From a virus: a stretch of DNA of 35,450 nucleotides. The stretch is taken from positions 1-35,450 of IMG/VR virus record IMGVR_UViG_3300045996_001696; one strand, written 5' to 3'. Under the pieces are notes generated by a model. That model had not been told where the DNA came from. It made no database searches and saw nothing but the letters and a program-made list of their open reading frames with translations. Position numbers and translations under genes: made by a program. The number at the start of each line of letters is the position of its first letter. Position 1 is the stretch's first letter. This document shows positions 8,272 to 16,677 of the stretch, piece by piece.

Positions 8272-8951
8272 TACAGCGCCCCAAAGAACGGCATGAAACT
8301 GCCGGTCACAACGGCGGCCACCGAATCCAAAATGATGATCGCGTGGTTGCCGTAGTTGCTGTTGTTGTTCTGCGTGTCCTTCACGCCGGTTGCGGCCGTG
8401 CTCGTCAACGACTGGCCGTAGACACGCATCTGGCCGAGGTTCGATGCGTCGGTAGAAACCCCGAGATGTGTCATCCCGGTCGGTGTCGGGGTGACGGTCT
8501 GCACGTCCTCGTAGGTCGTGCCGATCAGGAGGTAGTCGTTGGCATTGGGATGCGTGAGCGAGGGAGCATCGGCGCCATAAGTGGTGGCGTCGTTCCCAAG
8601 GCCTCCATGATTCGAGAACACGACGGCCGCGCCGTACACCGAGACCTGCCCGCCGCTGGTGTTCGACACGGTGACGGTCATGCTGGAGGTGTTCTGCGTG
8701 GTGATGGTCCGGTAGTAGGTCTTCTGACCCAGACCAGATGTCGCATTCCAAATGTTGCCGTTACCGAGCAGCGTCATGCTGCCGTCGGGACAGGACGGCG
8801 CTTGGATTCCCGCCTGGGTGCCGCGCTCCGAGCCGTTGAACACGATCAACAAATCGCCGGGCGCGACGGAAAGGCCCGTCAGGCTTACCGTCATGGGATT
8901 GGTGCTGCCCTGGACGCCAGCGAAGGCGCTGTCCTTGAGGGTGACGGCCAT
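8271..8951 (-). CDS. Beta-rich virion surface protein
   Basis: A 226-residue protein starting MAVTLKDSAFAGVQG and ending FMPFFGAL. It is rich in Thr, Ser, Gly and Asn, with no charged clusters, as expected of an extracellular beta-sandwich. A SLTGLSVAPGDLLIVFNGSER segment resembles the equivalent part of its downstream neighbour. Nothing indicates an enzyme. It is flanked by fibre genes with 1-5 base junctions. Confidence 0.65.
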   Translation of the reverse strand: MAVTLKDSAFAGVQGSTNPMTVSLTGLSVAPGDLLIVFNGSERGTQAGIQAPSCPDGSMTLLGNGNIWNATSGLGQKTYYRTITTQNTSSMTVTVSNTSGGQVSVYGAAVVFSNHGGLGNDATTYGADAPSLTHPNANDYLLIGTTYEDVQTVTPTPTGMTHLGVSTDASNLGQMRVYGQSLTSTAATGVKDTQNNNSNYGNHAIIILDSVAAVVTGSFMPFFGAL

Positions 8952-8954
8952 GGG

Positions 8955-9821
8955 CTACTGATCCATGGTCTGCGCGAGCAGCGCCCACGACGAACCACCG
9001 GCGCACCGCAAACCGAAGTAGGCGGTCTTGGCGTTGGTCACCGTAAATGGGCTGACCAAGCCCGTCGTCAACGTGATACCGCTGAACGTGACGGTACGGT
9101 TCGCGCCCGACGCCGTGACCGCAATCAGCACCATCTGCCCGTCGATGCCGTTGGTCGGGGCATTAAGGGTGAGATTGCCCGTGGCGGTGGTCTTGAATCG
9201 CGAGCCCGTCCCCGCGTCCAGGGTGATCGTGGCCGCGTAGGTGACGCTTTGGGCGAGCACCGGCGTGACCGGGTCCATGGCGATCAGGCGCCACGTGCCG
9301 TTGCGGTAGATCAGCGAGACGTAGCCCCACCCACCCGAGGGGACGACGAGGGTCCGCTCGGGCACGGCAACAGAGGTCTCGAACCCGGATGCGAAAGTCA
9401 CCGTGCGGGTGGCGGAATTGGCGTTCGCCTCGATGAGGACTCGCTGGCCGTCGAACGGGGTGCCGCCGGAGACATTGACGGTGATGTCCCCGTTAAGGGT
9501 CCATCGCAACTGCTCGTAGGCCGCGTCGAGGGTGATGGTCGAGGCGCTGTAAGTGGCAGTGCCGACGCCGCCGATGGGGCCCCGGTGTGTGGTCGGCAGG
9601 TATCCGCTGTGGGTGTGGTCGCCGGTCGCCACCGTGCCCGACGTGGTGCCGGTGGTGACACCCAAGGTGCGGTTGGCGGACAGGTCCCCGCCCCCGGTGA
9701 GCGGCGCAGTGGTGGAGATCGTGCGGGAGGTCGCGACCCGCCCGGCGATCTCGGTCCGGACAGTCTTGATCTCCGTGGCGATACGCGTCGCCAGCGCTGC
9801 GATCTGATCGGTCAGCGCCAT
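8955..9821 (-). CDS. Mosaic phage fibre protein with tandem C-terminal domains
   Basis: A 288-residue protein. It begins MALTDQIAALATRIATEIK, a coiled segment nearly identical in style to the start of the adjacent 344-residue fibre (NVTDLATRIATEIK). A GGGDLSANRTLGVTTGTTSG shaft motif follows. Two tandem copies of the shared terminal domain are visible, one with DGQRVLIEANANSATRTVTF and one with DGQMVLIAVTASGANRTVTF. The duplication within one chain is specific to this protein in the cluster. It is likely a trimeric fibre. Confidence 0.8.
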   Translation of the reverse strand: MALTDQIAALATRIATEIKTVRTEIAGRVATSRTISTTAPLTGGGDLSANRTLGVTTGTTSGTVATGDHTHSGYLPTTHRGPIGGVGTATYSASTITLDAAYEQLRWTLNGDITVNVSGGTPFDGQRVLIEANANSATRTVTFASGFETSVAVPERTLVVPSGGWGYVSLIYRNGTWRLIAMDPVTPVLAQSVTYAATITLDAGTGSRFKTTATGNLTLNAPTNGIDGQMVLIAVTASGANRTVTFSGITLTTGLVSPFTVTNAKTAYFGLRCAGGSSWALLAQTMDQ

Positions 9822-9825
9822 TTAC

Positions 9826-10860
9826 TTAGACCAGGCCCGCCTCGAACGTCGTGACAAAGTTGGTGGCGGTGTTGCCGACGTTAGTGGAAAGCGTCGACAG
9901 GTCCGCCGCCGATGCCGCCGCGATGTTGTCGCGACCCTGCGTCTGCTGCGGCCCAGTGAATGCCTGCGCGGCATCGACGCGGACGCGGTTGCCGAGAGCA
10001 GTCGTAACGGAAGCGCCAAAGTTCGGGTCGTCGTTAAGCGCAGCGGCCAGCTCGTTGAGGGTATCGAGCGCAGTTCCCGCGCCTGCGGTGTCGAGCACCG
10101 TGTTAATGCGTGCGTCGACCGACGCCGTGAAATCGGTGACGTTCGCGGCGGTGTGCGTGTGCGACGTGGCGGCCTTGCCGTCGAGCGCCGTCTGAGTGGC
10201 GGTGCTGATCGGCTTGTTGGCGTCGGACGTGTTGTCCACGTTGCCGAGCCCGACGTCGCTCTTGGTAATGGCGAGGTCGGTCTTCACCTGCGCGGGCGTC
10301 CGCGTCGTCCAGGCGCTGGCCTTGGACTGGAGGAAGCTGTCGGTGGTGGCCGTCAGCCCGGCGATCGTCGTCAGGTCGGTGTCGAGAGGCTGCTTACCGT
10401 TCAGTGCAGTCTGCGTGGCCGACGAAACCGGCTTGTTGGCGTCCGAGGTGTTATCGACATTGGCCAGGCCGACGTCGGACTTGGTGAGGCTGAGGGCGGT
10501 CTTGAGCTGTGTGTAGGTCTTCGCGATCCACCCGGCGCCGTCGGACGCGATGACGTTAGCGGTTGTCGGGTTGAGGGCCGCAATGGTCGTCAGGTCCGCG
10601 TCGCTGGCCTGCTTGGTGGCCAGCTCGGTGGACACCTTGCTCGACGACCAAGTGCTCGTGGTCGTAGTGCTGGAGTCGTTGATCCCGGCCGCGCCGGACT
10701 GCCCCGCCACGACCTCGTTGATCGCTGCGACCAGATTGGTCTTGGCCGTGGTGTTAAGCCCACTCAGGTTGGCGGCGTTGCCGTTAATCCAGGTCTTCGT
10801 GAGCTTGATTTCGGTGGCGATGCGAGTCGCCAGGTCGGTGACGTTCGTGACCAGGGACAT
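9826..10860 (-). CDS. Repeat-rich phage fibre shaft protein
   Basis: A 344-residue protein beginning MSLVTNVTDLATRIATEIKL. At least two copies of the shaft repeat LTKSDVGLaNVDNTSDANKP are present (near residues 124 and 196), each followed by a TQTALnGK unit. A SHTHTAANVTDF motif and a helical C-terminus follow. These repeats are widespread in tail fibres, where they form trimeric shafts. It lacks the shared terminal domain of its neighbours, so it may need a partner protein as a tip. Confidence 0.8.
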   Translation of the reverse strand: MSLVTNVTDLATRIATEIKLTKTWINGNAANLSGLNTTAKTNLVAAINEVVAGQSGAAGINDSSTTTTSTWSSSKVSTELATKQASDADLTTIAALNPTTANVIASDGAGWIAKTYTQLKTALSLTKSDVGLANVDNTSDANKPVSSATQTALNGKQPLDTDLTTIAGLTATTDSFLQSKASAWTTRTPAQVKTDLAITKSDVGLGNVDNTSDANKPISTATQTALDGKAATSHTHTAANVTDFTASVDARINTVLDTAGAGTALDTLNELAAALNDDPNFGASVTTALGNRVRVDAAQAFTGPQQTQGRDNIAAASAADLSTLSTNVGNTATNFVTTFEAGLV

Positions 10861-10862
10861 CG

Positions 10863-11144
10863 CTACACCAATCCATTGTTGAACAGCAGGGTCAACGAGG
10901 GCATGTCGTCATAAGCAGGGTGCGGGGTGTTGTCGCTGATGTGGTTGGTCAGCGCCAGCCCCCCGTCGCCGCCCTCGTCAGGTAGGGCGTCGGCCAGGGA
11001 CACAACTTCGGCGCCGGTCAGCGGAGGCTTGCCCGCGTAGGCAATCACCACCGGGGTGTCGTTCTCGGTATCGGTACCGATCACTGACCCCGGCGGAATC
11101 GACGCTGGGGAGGCGACAGTGATCACCTGGAAACCTGCCACCAC
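10863..11144 (-). CDS. Small hypothetical protein between fibre genes
   Basis: A protein of about 92-93 residues, possibly beginning MAGFQVITVASPASIPPGSVIG. Two in-frame GTG codons are adjacent; a GGAGG site spaced better for the second (11141) favours that start. A THDNTPHP-like element (TNHISDNTPHPAYDD) is present, and such segments are common in phage fibre-associated proteins. No function is recognised. Confidence 0.65.
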   Translation of the reverse strand: MVAGFQVITVASPASIPPGSVIGTDTENDTPVVIAYAGKPPLTGAEVVSLADALPDEGGDGGLALTNHISDNTPHPAYDDMPSLTLLFNNGLV

Positions 11145-11180
11145 ACCTCCTTCGCCGGGGTCAGGCTAACTGTTGACGCC

Positions 11181-13835
11181 TTAGAGGATGCCGTACCAGT
11201 AGGCGACGTTGCTGGTGCTGGGGGTGGCCGTGGTCGGCAACGACGTTTGGCCTGAGTCGGCGGACAGACCCAGCGCAGTGGTGGTGGTGCGGCCAATAGC
11301 GTTCGACGTCGCAGTTCCGGCGGAGTAGAATGAGGGCGTTGTCGTGCCCACCGCGAGAACTGCTCCGTAGTATTCGCCCGCGGCCAACGCGACGCTGCTC
11401 GTCAGGTTCATTGTTTTGACGCCGGTACTGGTCCATGCCGTCGACTGGTTGTCGGTGACAGCGAGCCGGTTGAAACTGGTGTCGTAGAGGCCCGCGAGAC
11501 ACTGACCACTGGTGAGCGTGGCCCCGGCCGTATTCACCACCATCATGATTTGGCTGATCGTTGCGGCGCGCGGCAGCTTGATCCGGGACATGCGAATGCC
11601 ACCGCTGGTGGGCTGCGCGGTGGTGCTAAACAACGTCGGGTTGTTCGACCAGCCCAGGAGGCCGAAGTCGGACAGAGCCCATTCAGCTTCCAGCGCCTGC
11701 GGTTCAGCGTGCGCCAGCCGCCACGTACCGGCCCGGTTAAGCAGAGCGAACACGCCCCACGCGCTCGTGCCGATGGCGTACGAACGCACCGGGGCGGCCT
11801 GCGTGACCTCCACCGACGACGAGATGGTGATGGTGCGAAGGCCGCCGGAGGCCTGCACCTCGATCAAGATTCGCTGCCCGTCCACCCCACCGGTCGGGAC
11901 GTTGATCGTCATGTTGCCGGTCGCCACGTACCGGAAATGGGTCGAGGCCGACGCGTCCGGGGTGACCGTGGCGGTGTAGGTCGGGGTCTGCACGCCCCCG
12001 ATGGGGGCCCGGCGCACCACGGTCGGTGAGGTCGCCGTCCCACCCAGGTCTCCAGCGAGCTGGATGATGCCCTTGCTGCTGGTGGTGGCGTCTGAGCCGC
12101 CGCCAGCGCCCGGCGGGACCGCGAACGTGTTGTCGCCTCGCAGGAACGTGGTGGTGTCCCGGGTGCCCGTCGCGGTGAGGTCGGCGATCCCGTGGGTGTG
12201 CGCCGTCGGGGTGCGGGCGTCGGACAGGCGCGAGTCGTTGCCCTGCGCCGCGGTGCCCGCCGTGGTCCCGTAGGAGACCGACAGAGTCCGGTTCGCGGTG
12301 AGGTCACCCCCACCGGTGAGGCCGGTACCCGCGCTGATGGTGCGCGAGGTCGGGGCCTTCGCCGCCAGGTCCGTGGTCAGGTTCGTGACATCGGCCTGGG
12401 CGTGCGTGTGGGTGGCGCTGGCCTTTGCGTCGACCGCCGACTGCATGGCGACGGTCTGGCCATCCCACAGCAGGACCCCGTCATTACTGGGGCTGTAGAG
12501 GCGGCGGCCGATCCCGTCGCTGCCCCGGAGGCGGGTCCCGTCCATGACGGCGTCCCCCGCGACGTGCAGGGCCTGGGTTAGTGCTTCGGCGTCGGCGGGC
12601 GTGTAGCCGCCGATGCCCATGCGCTTGTTGCGGTCCCAGATGTAAGGGACCTCGTATTCGTTACCGAGACCTTGGTCGCCCCACCGGGAAGTGAGAAGCC
12701 TGACCGACGTAAGAATGGCCGCCGCTGCGGCAGCATCCGTATGTGTAATCGTCAACCGCAGGTAGGTGTCCCCACCCCAGGTGTTGATCTGGTGCCAGAT
12801 CGGCTCGGCGATATTCGAGTAAGTAGATGTGTGCCGAGTGGTCCACGTCGTGCCGTTGGCCGACGATTCCACCAGGACGTTCTTCGTGGGCACCGGATTC
12901 GACCAGCCCCACCCCAGCACGAGCCATTGCGCCGAGTTGTACTCGACGCCTTGCCACGTGATGCGGAAGCCCTTGCGCGTAGTGGAAACGGCTTCGACGA
13001 ACTCACGGTCTTTTTGGGAGAACAGCCGCTTGAAGCCGTCGATCTGTCCGGCATCGGCTGCGGTGAATGTCGTCCCGTTCGCGGACACCTCGTAGGTGAC
13101 GCCGTAGTTGGCGTTGTTGAACGCAAAGGTGTCGTGCCACAGCGACGCGAATGGCGACTGGTAGACCCGCGATGTGACCTGGACCCCGAAAAACGCGTTG
13201 GTGAGGTCGCCCCGAATCTGGAGATACTCACCGTCGACCCACCCCACCCGCGTATCCCGGGCGGCAATCAATTCCGCCTGCGTCGCCATGTCCTCGGCGA
13301 ACGTGGGATTGGGGTAGCTCCCCGCGAGGACACCACCGGCAGGGCCACCGCCGCCCTCGGAGCCCGCCGAGATGGTGACGGTGTTGTTGGTGTCGTCGAC
13401 CGAGACCGTGACGTTCGAGCCCGCGACCAGCGTGGTGCCCACGGTGTCGCGAATCGTTTCGGGCAGCGCCGTCAGGGTGGCTTCGGCGGTGTCGAGCCGG
13501 GTGTCGTGGGCGCCGATCTCCTCCCACGCCCCATTGACCAATTCCAGGGTGCTCTGGTGGCGGCTGTCCGCCTCCGCCTGGGTCATCATGTCCACGGCGA
13601 AACCGGGGTTGGGATAGCTCCCGGACAGGACACCGCCCGCGCCGCCCGACGGGGGCATGGTGGCGGGGACGCCGGTCAGCTTGTTCCACGGCACCGTGGG
13701 GGCATCGGCCGTGCCGCCGAGGATGACCGCCTTGCCCTTGACCGTGGTCGTGGCCTCGGGGGTCTCGATGACGGGCAGCTCGGGGACATCGTCGGAGAGG
13801 CTGACGATGACCGCACCGTCAACGATGCTGGCCAT
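11181..13835 (-). CDS. Large mosaic tail/head fibre protein
   Basis: An 884-residue protein, the largest fibre in the window. Two GGVLxGSYPNPxF motifs lie near residues 67 and 165. A central all-beta region spans ~200-400. A GTGLTGGGDLTANRTLSVSYGTT shaft motif is near 500, and a DGQRILIEVQASGGLRTITI copy of the shared terminal domain is near 640. A final ~140-residue beta domain (IKLPRAATISQIMMVVN onward) follows. Its start overlaps the upstream stop (TGATG). It probably forms the main receptor-binding or head fibre. Confidence 0.8.
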   Translation of the reverse strand: MASIVDGAVIVSLSDDVPELPVIETPEATTTVKGKAVILGGTADAPTVPWNKLTGVPATMPPSGGAGGVLSGSYPNPGFAVDMMTQAEADSRHQSTLELVNGAWEEIGAHDTRLDTAEATLTALPETIRDTVGTTLVAGSNVTVSVDDTNNTVTISAGSEGGGGPAGGVLAGSYPNPTFAEDMATQAELIAARDTRVGWVDGEYLQIRGDLTNAFFGVQVTSRVYQSPFASLWHDTFAFNNANYGVTYEVSANGTTFTAADAGQIDGFKRLFSQKDREFVEAVSTTRKGFRITWQGVEYNSAQWLVLGWGWSNPVPTKNVLVESSANGTTWTTRHTSTYSNIAEPIWHQINTWGGDTYLRLTITHTDAAAAAAILTSVRLLTSRWGDQGLGNEYEVPYIWDRNKRMGIGGYTPADAEALTQALHVAGDAVMDGTRLRGSDGIGRRLYSPSNDGVLLWDGQTVAMQSAVDAKASATHTHAQADVTNLTTDLAAKAPTSRTISAGTGLTGGGDLTANRTLSVSYGTTAGTAAQGNDSRLSDARTPTAHTHGIADLTATGTRDTTTFLRGDNTFAVPPGAGGGSDATTSSKGIIQLAGDLGGTATSPTVVRRAPIGGVQTPTYTATVTPDASASTHFRYVATGNMTINVPTGGVDGQRILIEVQASGGLRTITISSSVEVTQAAPVRSYAIGTSAWGVFALLNRAGTWRLAHAEPQALEAEWALSDFGLLGWSNNPTLFSTTAQPTSGGIRMSRIKLPRAATISQIMMVVNTAGATLTSGQCLAGLYDTSFNRLAVTDNQSTAWTSTGVKTMNLTSSVALAAGEYYGAVLAVGTTTPSFYSAGTATSNAIGRTTTTALGLSADSGQTSLPTTATPSTSNVAYWYGIL

Positions 13836-14482
13836 CAGCGACTCACGTCAGGTCGGACAGTGAGGCGCCCTTCCTCGACAACGGTGTACCGGCGAATCGG
13901 GTCACCGTTGTTGTCCCGCTGGGTGATCTCCACGTCGAACACTCCGGACCAGGAGCGCGGCATGAATTCGTAGTCGCCCGGTTCGAAGTACAAGCGAATC
14001 GTCGAGGTCGTGACCTCGGAATTGTCCGCCAACCGCACCACGGCACTGCCCACCGTGATGCCGTGGGTCTTGTTCCACTCGTGGACGATCCGCTCGGACT
14101 GGTGATCGTCCCGAGCCTGGGCCAGCACGTCCCACGACGCCAGGTTGATCCCGGCCCCGTCGGCGTCGAGCACCGCCCACACCTCGGAGTGGGCGGTGTC
14201 GCCGTGCCGGACCGTCCAGGTGGAGCTGACCGCCGCCGCCGAGGACACCTCGGTCGGGGTGGTGCTGTTCTCCGGCGCCGACGACGGGGCGAGGCCATTG
14301 TCGTCGGACGCCGTCATGCGCTGCGGCGAGCCGTACTTCTCGGTGACGGTGTACTCGCCGGGATCTACCGCGACTGACCACCATCCGTCCTCAGCAGTCG
14401 TCGCCAAGGCAGCCATCGTGCCGTCGAGGCGATCGACGCGGATAGGGGTACGGGACTTCCCGTACCCGCTCAGGATGGCCAT
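13835..14482 (-). CDS. BppU-like adaptor protein
   Basis: A 215-residue protein starting MAILSGYGKSRTPIRV. The first ~55 residues have the look of a small beta domain (GWWSVAVDPGEYTVTEKYG). A low-complexity Ser/Thr/Ala linker follows. Residues ~85-215 carry the BppU-like domain shared with the protein at 6289, with WTVRHGDTAHSEVWAVLDADG and a WSGVFDVEITQRDN core. It directly precedes the 884-residue fibre and is coupled to it, so it may anchor that fibre. Confidence 0.65.
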   Translation of the reverse strand: MAILSGYGKSRTPIRVDRLDGTMAALATTAEDGWWSVAVDPGEYTVTEKYGSPQRMTASDDNGLAPSSAPENSTTPTEVSSAAAVSSTWTVRHGDTAHSEVWAVLDADGAGINLASWDVLAQARDDHQSERIVHEWNKTHGITVGSAVVRLADNSEVTTSTIRLYFEPGDYEFMPRSWSGVFDVEITQRDNNGDPIRRYTVVEEGRLTVRPDVSR

Positions 14483-14486
14483 TCGG

Positions 14487-15245
14487 CTACCTCGGCTTCG
14501 GCATCGTCGTTCCGCGACGGCCCACCAACATGTAACTCGGGGTCTTGGTGTGGTACTGGTACTCGACCCGGTGGATATCGCGGGTGAAAATGACCCGCCG
14601 CGCATTCGTCGGGTCCGTCGTCCAAGCCCCGGTCTGTGGCCACAGTTCATTGCGGCTCACCAGCACGCCCTGGACACCGTTACGGCGGGGCCGCTGCGGG
14701 TCGGTGGCCGCGTCGACCTTGCCCTCGGGCACCGGGTCGGTGAGCACGTCGCGCAGCCGGGTGGGGTCCCCGGCCTTGGCCACCACGGCCGTGCCGCCGG
14801 TGGCGGTGGTCTGCGCCCCGGAGTCCATGGTGATCGGGGAGAGCTGCATGACCTGTTCGAAGCCGTCGCCGTCGAGCACGGTCTCGGTCACGGTGGGCGG
14901 AGCCACCGGGGGGGCCAGTGAGGGTGCGTCGGGGAGCTGCGCGCCCTCAGCGGGCGTCTGAGCGGCCTTTACGGGCGCCTCTGGGATCGAGGGGGCCTGC
15001 ACCGGCGACACTCCGGGGGCAGCGCCTCGGGTGGTGCGAGCGGTGGGAGTCTTGCCGCGAGCCATCAAAGTCCTTTCGGTGTCCACGTGCGGGGTGGATG
15101 CGGCCAGCCGGGCGCGGATACCGGCGTGCGTGCACGCGGTGTCCGGGTGGTCGCAGATGAAGCACCGATTGAGTTCCGGGTCCACCGTGGAGCGGTCCCC
15201 GGCATAGGGCGAGACACGATCCGCCCACTCCGCGCCCACTACCAC
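14487..15245 (-). CDS. Hypothetical structural-region protein with an N-terminal Cys motif and two plausible starts
   Basis: The frame is coding from at least 15245. The N-terminal part has strong third-position GC and a probable zinc knuckle, RCFICDHPDTACTHAG. A GTG at 15245 lies seven bases after a TAGTCT hexamer, fitting a leaderless start and giving 252 residues. A second start, MARGKTPTARTTRG at 15065, has a GAAAGGA site and would give 192 residues. The middle is Ala/Pro-rich and disordered. The C-terminus (RVIFTRDIHRVEYQYHTKTP) looks folded. No function is recognised. Two isoforms are possible. Confidence 0.6.
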   Translation of the reverse strand: MVVGAEWADRVSPYAGDRSTVDPELNRCFICDHPDTACTHAGIRARLAASTPHVDTERTLMARGKTPTARTTRGAAPGVSPVQAPSIPEAPVKAAQTPAEGAQLPDAPSLAPPVAPPTVTETVLDGDGFEQVMQLSPITMDSGAQTTATGGTAVVAKAGDPTRLRDVLTDPVPEGKVDAATDPQRPRRNGVQGVLVSRNELWPQTGAWTTDPTNARRVIFTRDIHRVEYQYHTKTPSYMLVGRRGTTMPKPR

Positions 15246-15252
15246 GATCAGC

Positions 15253-15258
15253 AGACTA
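15253..15258 (-). promoter_or_regulatory. Possible leaderless -10 hexamer before the 15245 GTG
   Basis: TAGTCT on the minus strand ends seven bases before a GTG that opens a GC3-rich frame. The spacing equals that of other apparent leaderless starts in this window. There is no palindromic GGTA box here, and no clear -35 hexamer is seen. Confidence 0.35.
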
Positions 15259-15280
15259 ACGGGAAACGGGACCTGGCCGT

Positions 15281-16036
15281 TTACTGCAAGCCGAGTTCCC
15301 GCTGGCGACCCTTCAGCATCGTCGAAGCGTTCAGGCGAAAAGCCTCGGGCCAGTCCGTGTACTCCGGAACCTCGGTCACGGCCCACCGGGAATCACTCAA
15401 CGGAACGACCTCATCGACATTGTCGACCAGGCCCATCTCCGGGGAAATCGTGCGGGCATTTCGCCGCACCACCGAATAGCTGTCGCCGATGTGCTTCATC
15501 AGCGACCAGCGGGTCCGCCACACCGTGGTCCCGGTGGCCAGCGTCCACATGTCGAGGCGGGCGTCGTCCATGTGCTCGTAGCGGTGCCCGCCCGCGTCGT
15601 CGAAGCGCTGCGCCCACTCCAGGAACTCGGTGACCAGGGCCGCGGGGAGCGCCACGGCCCCGCCGGTCCAGGCGTGGTTGGTGCGCGCCCAGCACACGTC
15701 GCGCTTCTCGACGTGGTGCCACAGCCACGAACACGAGGCCTGCGGCCACCGGAAGGACATGACCCGGTCCGGGAACTGCTCGCAGAGGTCGGCCATCAGC
15801 TCGGCGGCGCCCTCGGCCAGCACAAAGTCGTCCTGGGCGGCCAGCACGTGCCCCTGGTGACCGCCCAGCTCCAGGCCGGTCTGCCAGCACGCGCGCACCG
15901 TGGGCCACGCCCCCGCCTTCAGGCGGTCCTCCACGATGTGGTCCAGCCGGTCCTCCCACGAGGCGGTGACCCGGGGCAGCATCTCCCGGCGCTGCTCGGC
16001 GAACTGGGCGTGCGCCATCACCACCGTCAGCGTCAC
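15281..16036 (-). CDS. Glycosyltransferase-like protein (GT-A type)
   Basis: A 251-residue protein starting at GTG through a GTGA overlap with the gene before it. A GHVLAAQDDFVLAEG segment near residue 60 has the acidic pair expected of a GT-A nucleotide-sugar site. Later, HAWTGGAVALPAALV and a HMDDARLDMW segment resemble acceptor-site and catalytic elements of GT-A transferases encoded by actinophages. It may modify virion proteins or host glycans. The fold call is from motif pattern only. Confidence 0.6.
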   Translation of the reverse strand: MTLTVVMAHAQFAEQRREMLPRVTASWEDRLDHIVEDRLKAGAWPTVRACWQTGLELGGHQGHVLAAQDDFVLAEGAAELMADLCEQFPDRVMSFRWPQASCSWLWHHVEKRDVCWARTNHAWTGGAVALPAALVTEFLEWAQRFDDAGGHRYEHMDDARLDMWTLATGTTVWRTRWSLMKHIGDSYSVVRRNARTISPEMGLVDNVDEVVPLSDSRWAVTEVPEYTDWPEAFRLNASTMLKGRQRELGLQ

Positions 16037-16260
16037 CGCACGCCCATCGGAGGGGGCCCGTCGCCGGGGCGACCACGCTTGACGCGGCGGAGCTGGTGCA
16101 GCACCTCGTCCATCGAGTTGGCCTCCACCTCGGCGGCCTGGAAACCCAGCTCGAACTGACCCCCTGAGGCGGCGGTGGACTCCTCTTCGTCGGCCTGGGG
16201 CGAGCGGCCAATGTCCAGGGCGAACACCTCCGCCCCCAGCACCCACACACCCATGCGCAC
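16033..16260 (-). CDS. Small hypothetical protein, first gene of the leftward fibre-region operon
   Basis: A 75-residue protein from a GTG at 16260 (or ATG at 16254). TACGCT lies seven bases upstream of the GTG, consistent with a leaderless start. Its stop overlaps the next start (GTGA). The sequence MRMGVWVLGAEVFALDIG has a beta-hairpin look, then an acidic patch and a QAAEVEANSMDEVLHQL helix. No family is recognised. It is divergent from the plus-strand islet, with a palindrome between them. Confidence 0.6.
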   Translation of the reverse strand: MRMGVWVLGAEVFALDIGRSPQADEEESTAASGGQFELGFQAAEVEANSMDEVLHQLRRVKRGRPGDGPPPMGVR

Positions 16261-16279
16261 AACAGGCAGCGTAGGGCAA

Positions 16280-16295
16280 CGGATACCGTTATCCG
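16280..16295. promoter_or_regulatory. Candidate operator palindrome between divergent genes
   Basis: CGGATACCGTTATCCG is a 16-base near-perfect palindrome (14 of 16 positions). It lies in the 64-base divergent region between the minus-strand gene starting at 16260 and the plus-strand gene starting at 16325. It covers the expected -35 position of the minus-strand start, whose -10 is TACGCT at 16268-16273. It also contains a possible plus-strand -10, TACCGT. It could bind a repressor controlling both directions. Confidence 0.45.
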
Positions 16296-16324
16296 GAATC
16301 GACGACCGGTCGAAGGGGTAGTAC

Positions 16325-16588
16325 GTGTCCGCACGCCAATGTCAGAACCGCTGGTGCGACCGGGAGCTGCGGCCTGACGGGCCGTCGTTCTACTACTGCT
16401 CCTACATGTGCGCGAACTCGACGTCGTTCGCCTATCGCAGCAGCAATACATCGGTTTTCTACGGCAGCCTGTCTGAGCACGGCGAGCTGGACCCGGCGAG
16501 CTGGACGGCGCGGTCGACGGCGCCCGTCACGAGCAAGGCCAACGTGTCGGAGGCCTTCTCCTGGCTCGACGTGCGAGCTGCGGGGTGA
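16325..16588 (+). CDS. Small Cys-rich protein on the plus strand
   Basis: An 87-residue protein starting at GTG with an AAGGGG site six bases upstream. The N-terminus MSARQCQNRWCDRELRPDG followed by YYCSYMCAN holds four cysteines spaced as a zinc ribbon (C-x4-C, then C-x3-C). The rest is polar. It is the first gene of a rare plus-strand islet in an otherwise minus-strand region. I do not recognise it; a small DNA- or protein-binding protein is possible. Confidence 0.65.
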   Translation: MSARQCQNRWCDRELRPDGPSFYYCSYMCANSTSFAYRSSNTSVFYGSLSEHGELDPASWTARSTAPVTSKANVSEAFSWLDVRAAG

Positions 16589-16677
16589 CGGCGTGGTGGG
16601 TTCCGCCCGCGTTGTACTTCGGCGGGATGGCCTTGTTCAGCATCTGGTGGGCCATCAAGAGCCGGGAGCGGGACTGA
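16585..16677 (+). CDS. Tiny membrane protein
   Basis: A 30-residue frame starting at GTG, overlapping the stop of the gene before it by GTGA. It encodes one predicted membrane segment (PPALYFGGMALFSIWWAI) followed by KSRERD, a positive-inside tail. The perfect coupling and hydrophobic design support a real gene. Single-span phage peptides of this size often act in lysis, exclusion or inhibition, but nothing here shows which. Confidence 0.5.
   Translation: MTAWWVPPALYFGGMALFSIWWAIKSRERD

Noticed and set aside
8343-9854. Long plus-strand open frame (503 codons) opposite the fibre genes
   Set aside because: Its product is a low-complexity Arg/Gly/Val-rich sequence typical of the antisense of a GC-rich gene. 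The minus-strand frames here have recognisable fibre motifs, tight junctions and proper starts.
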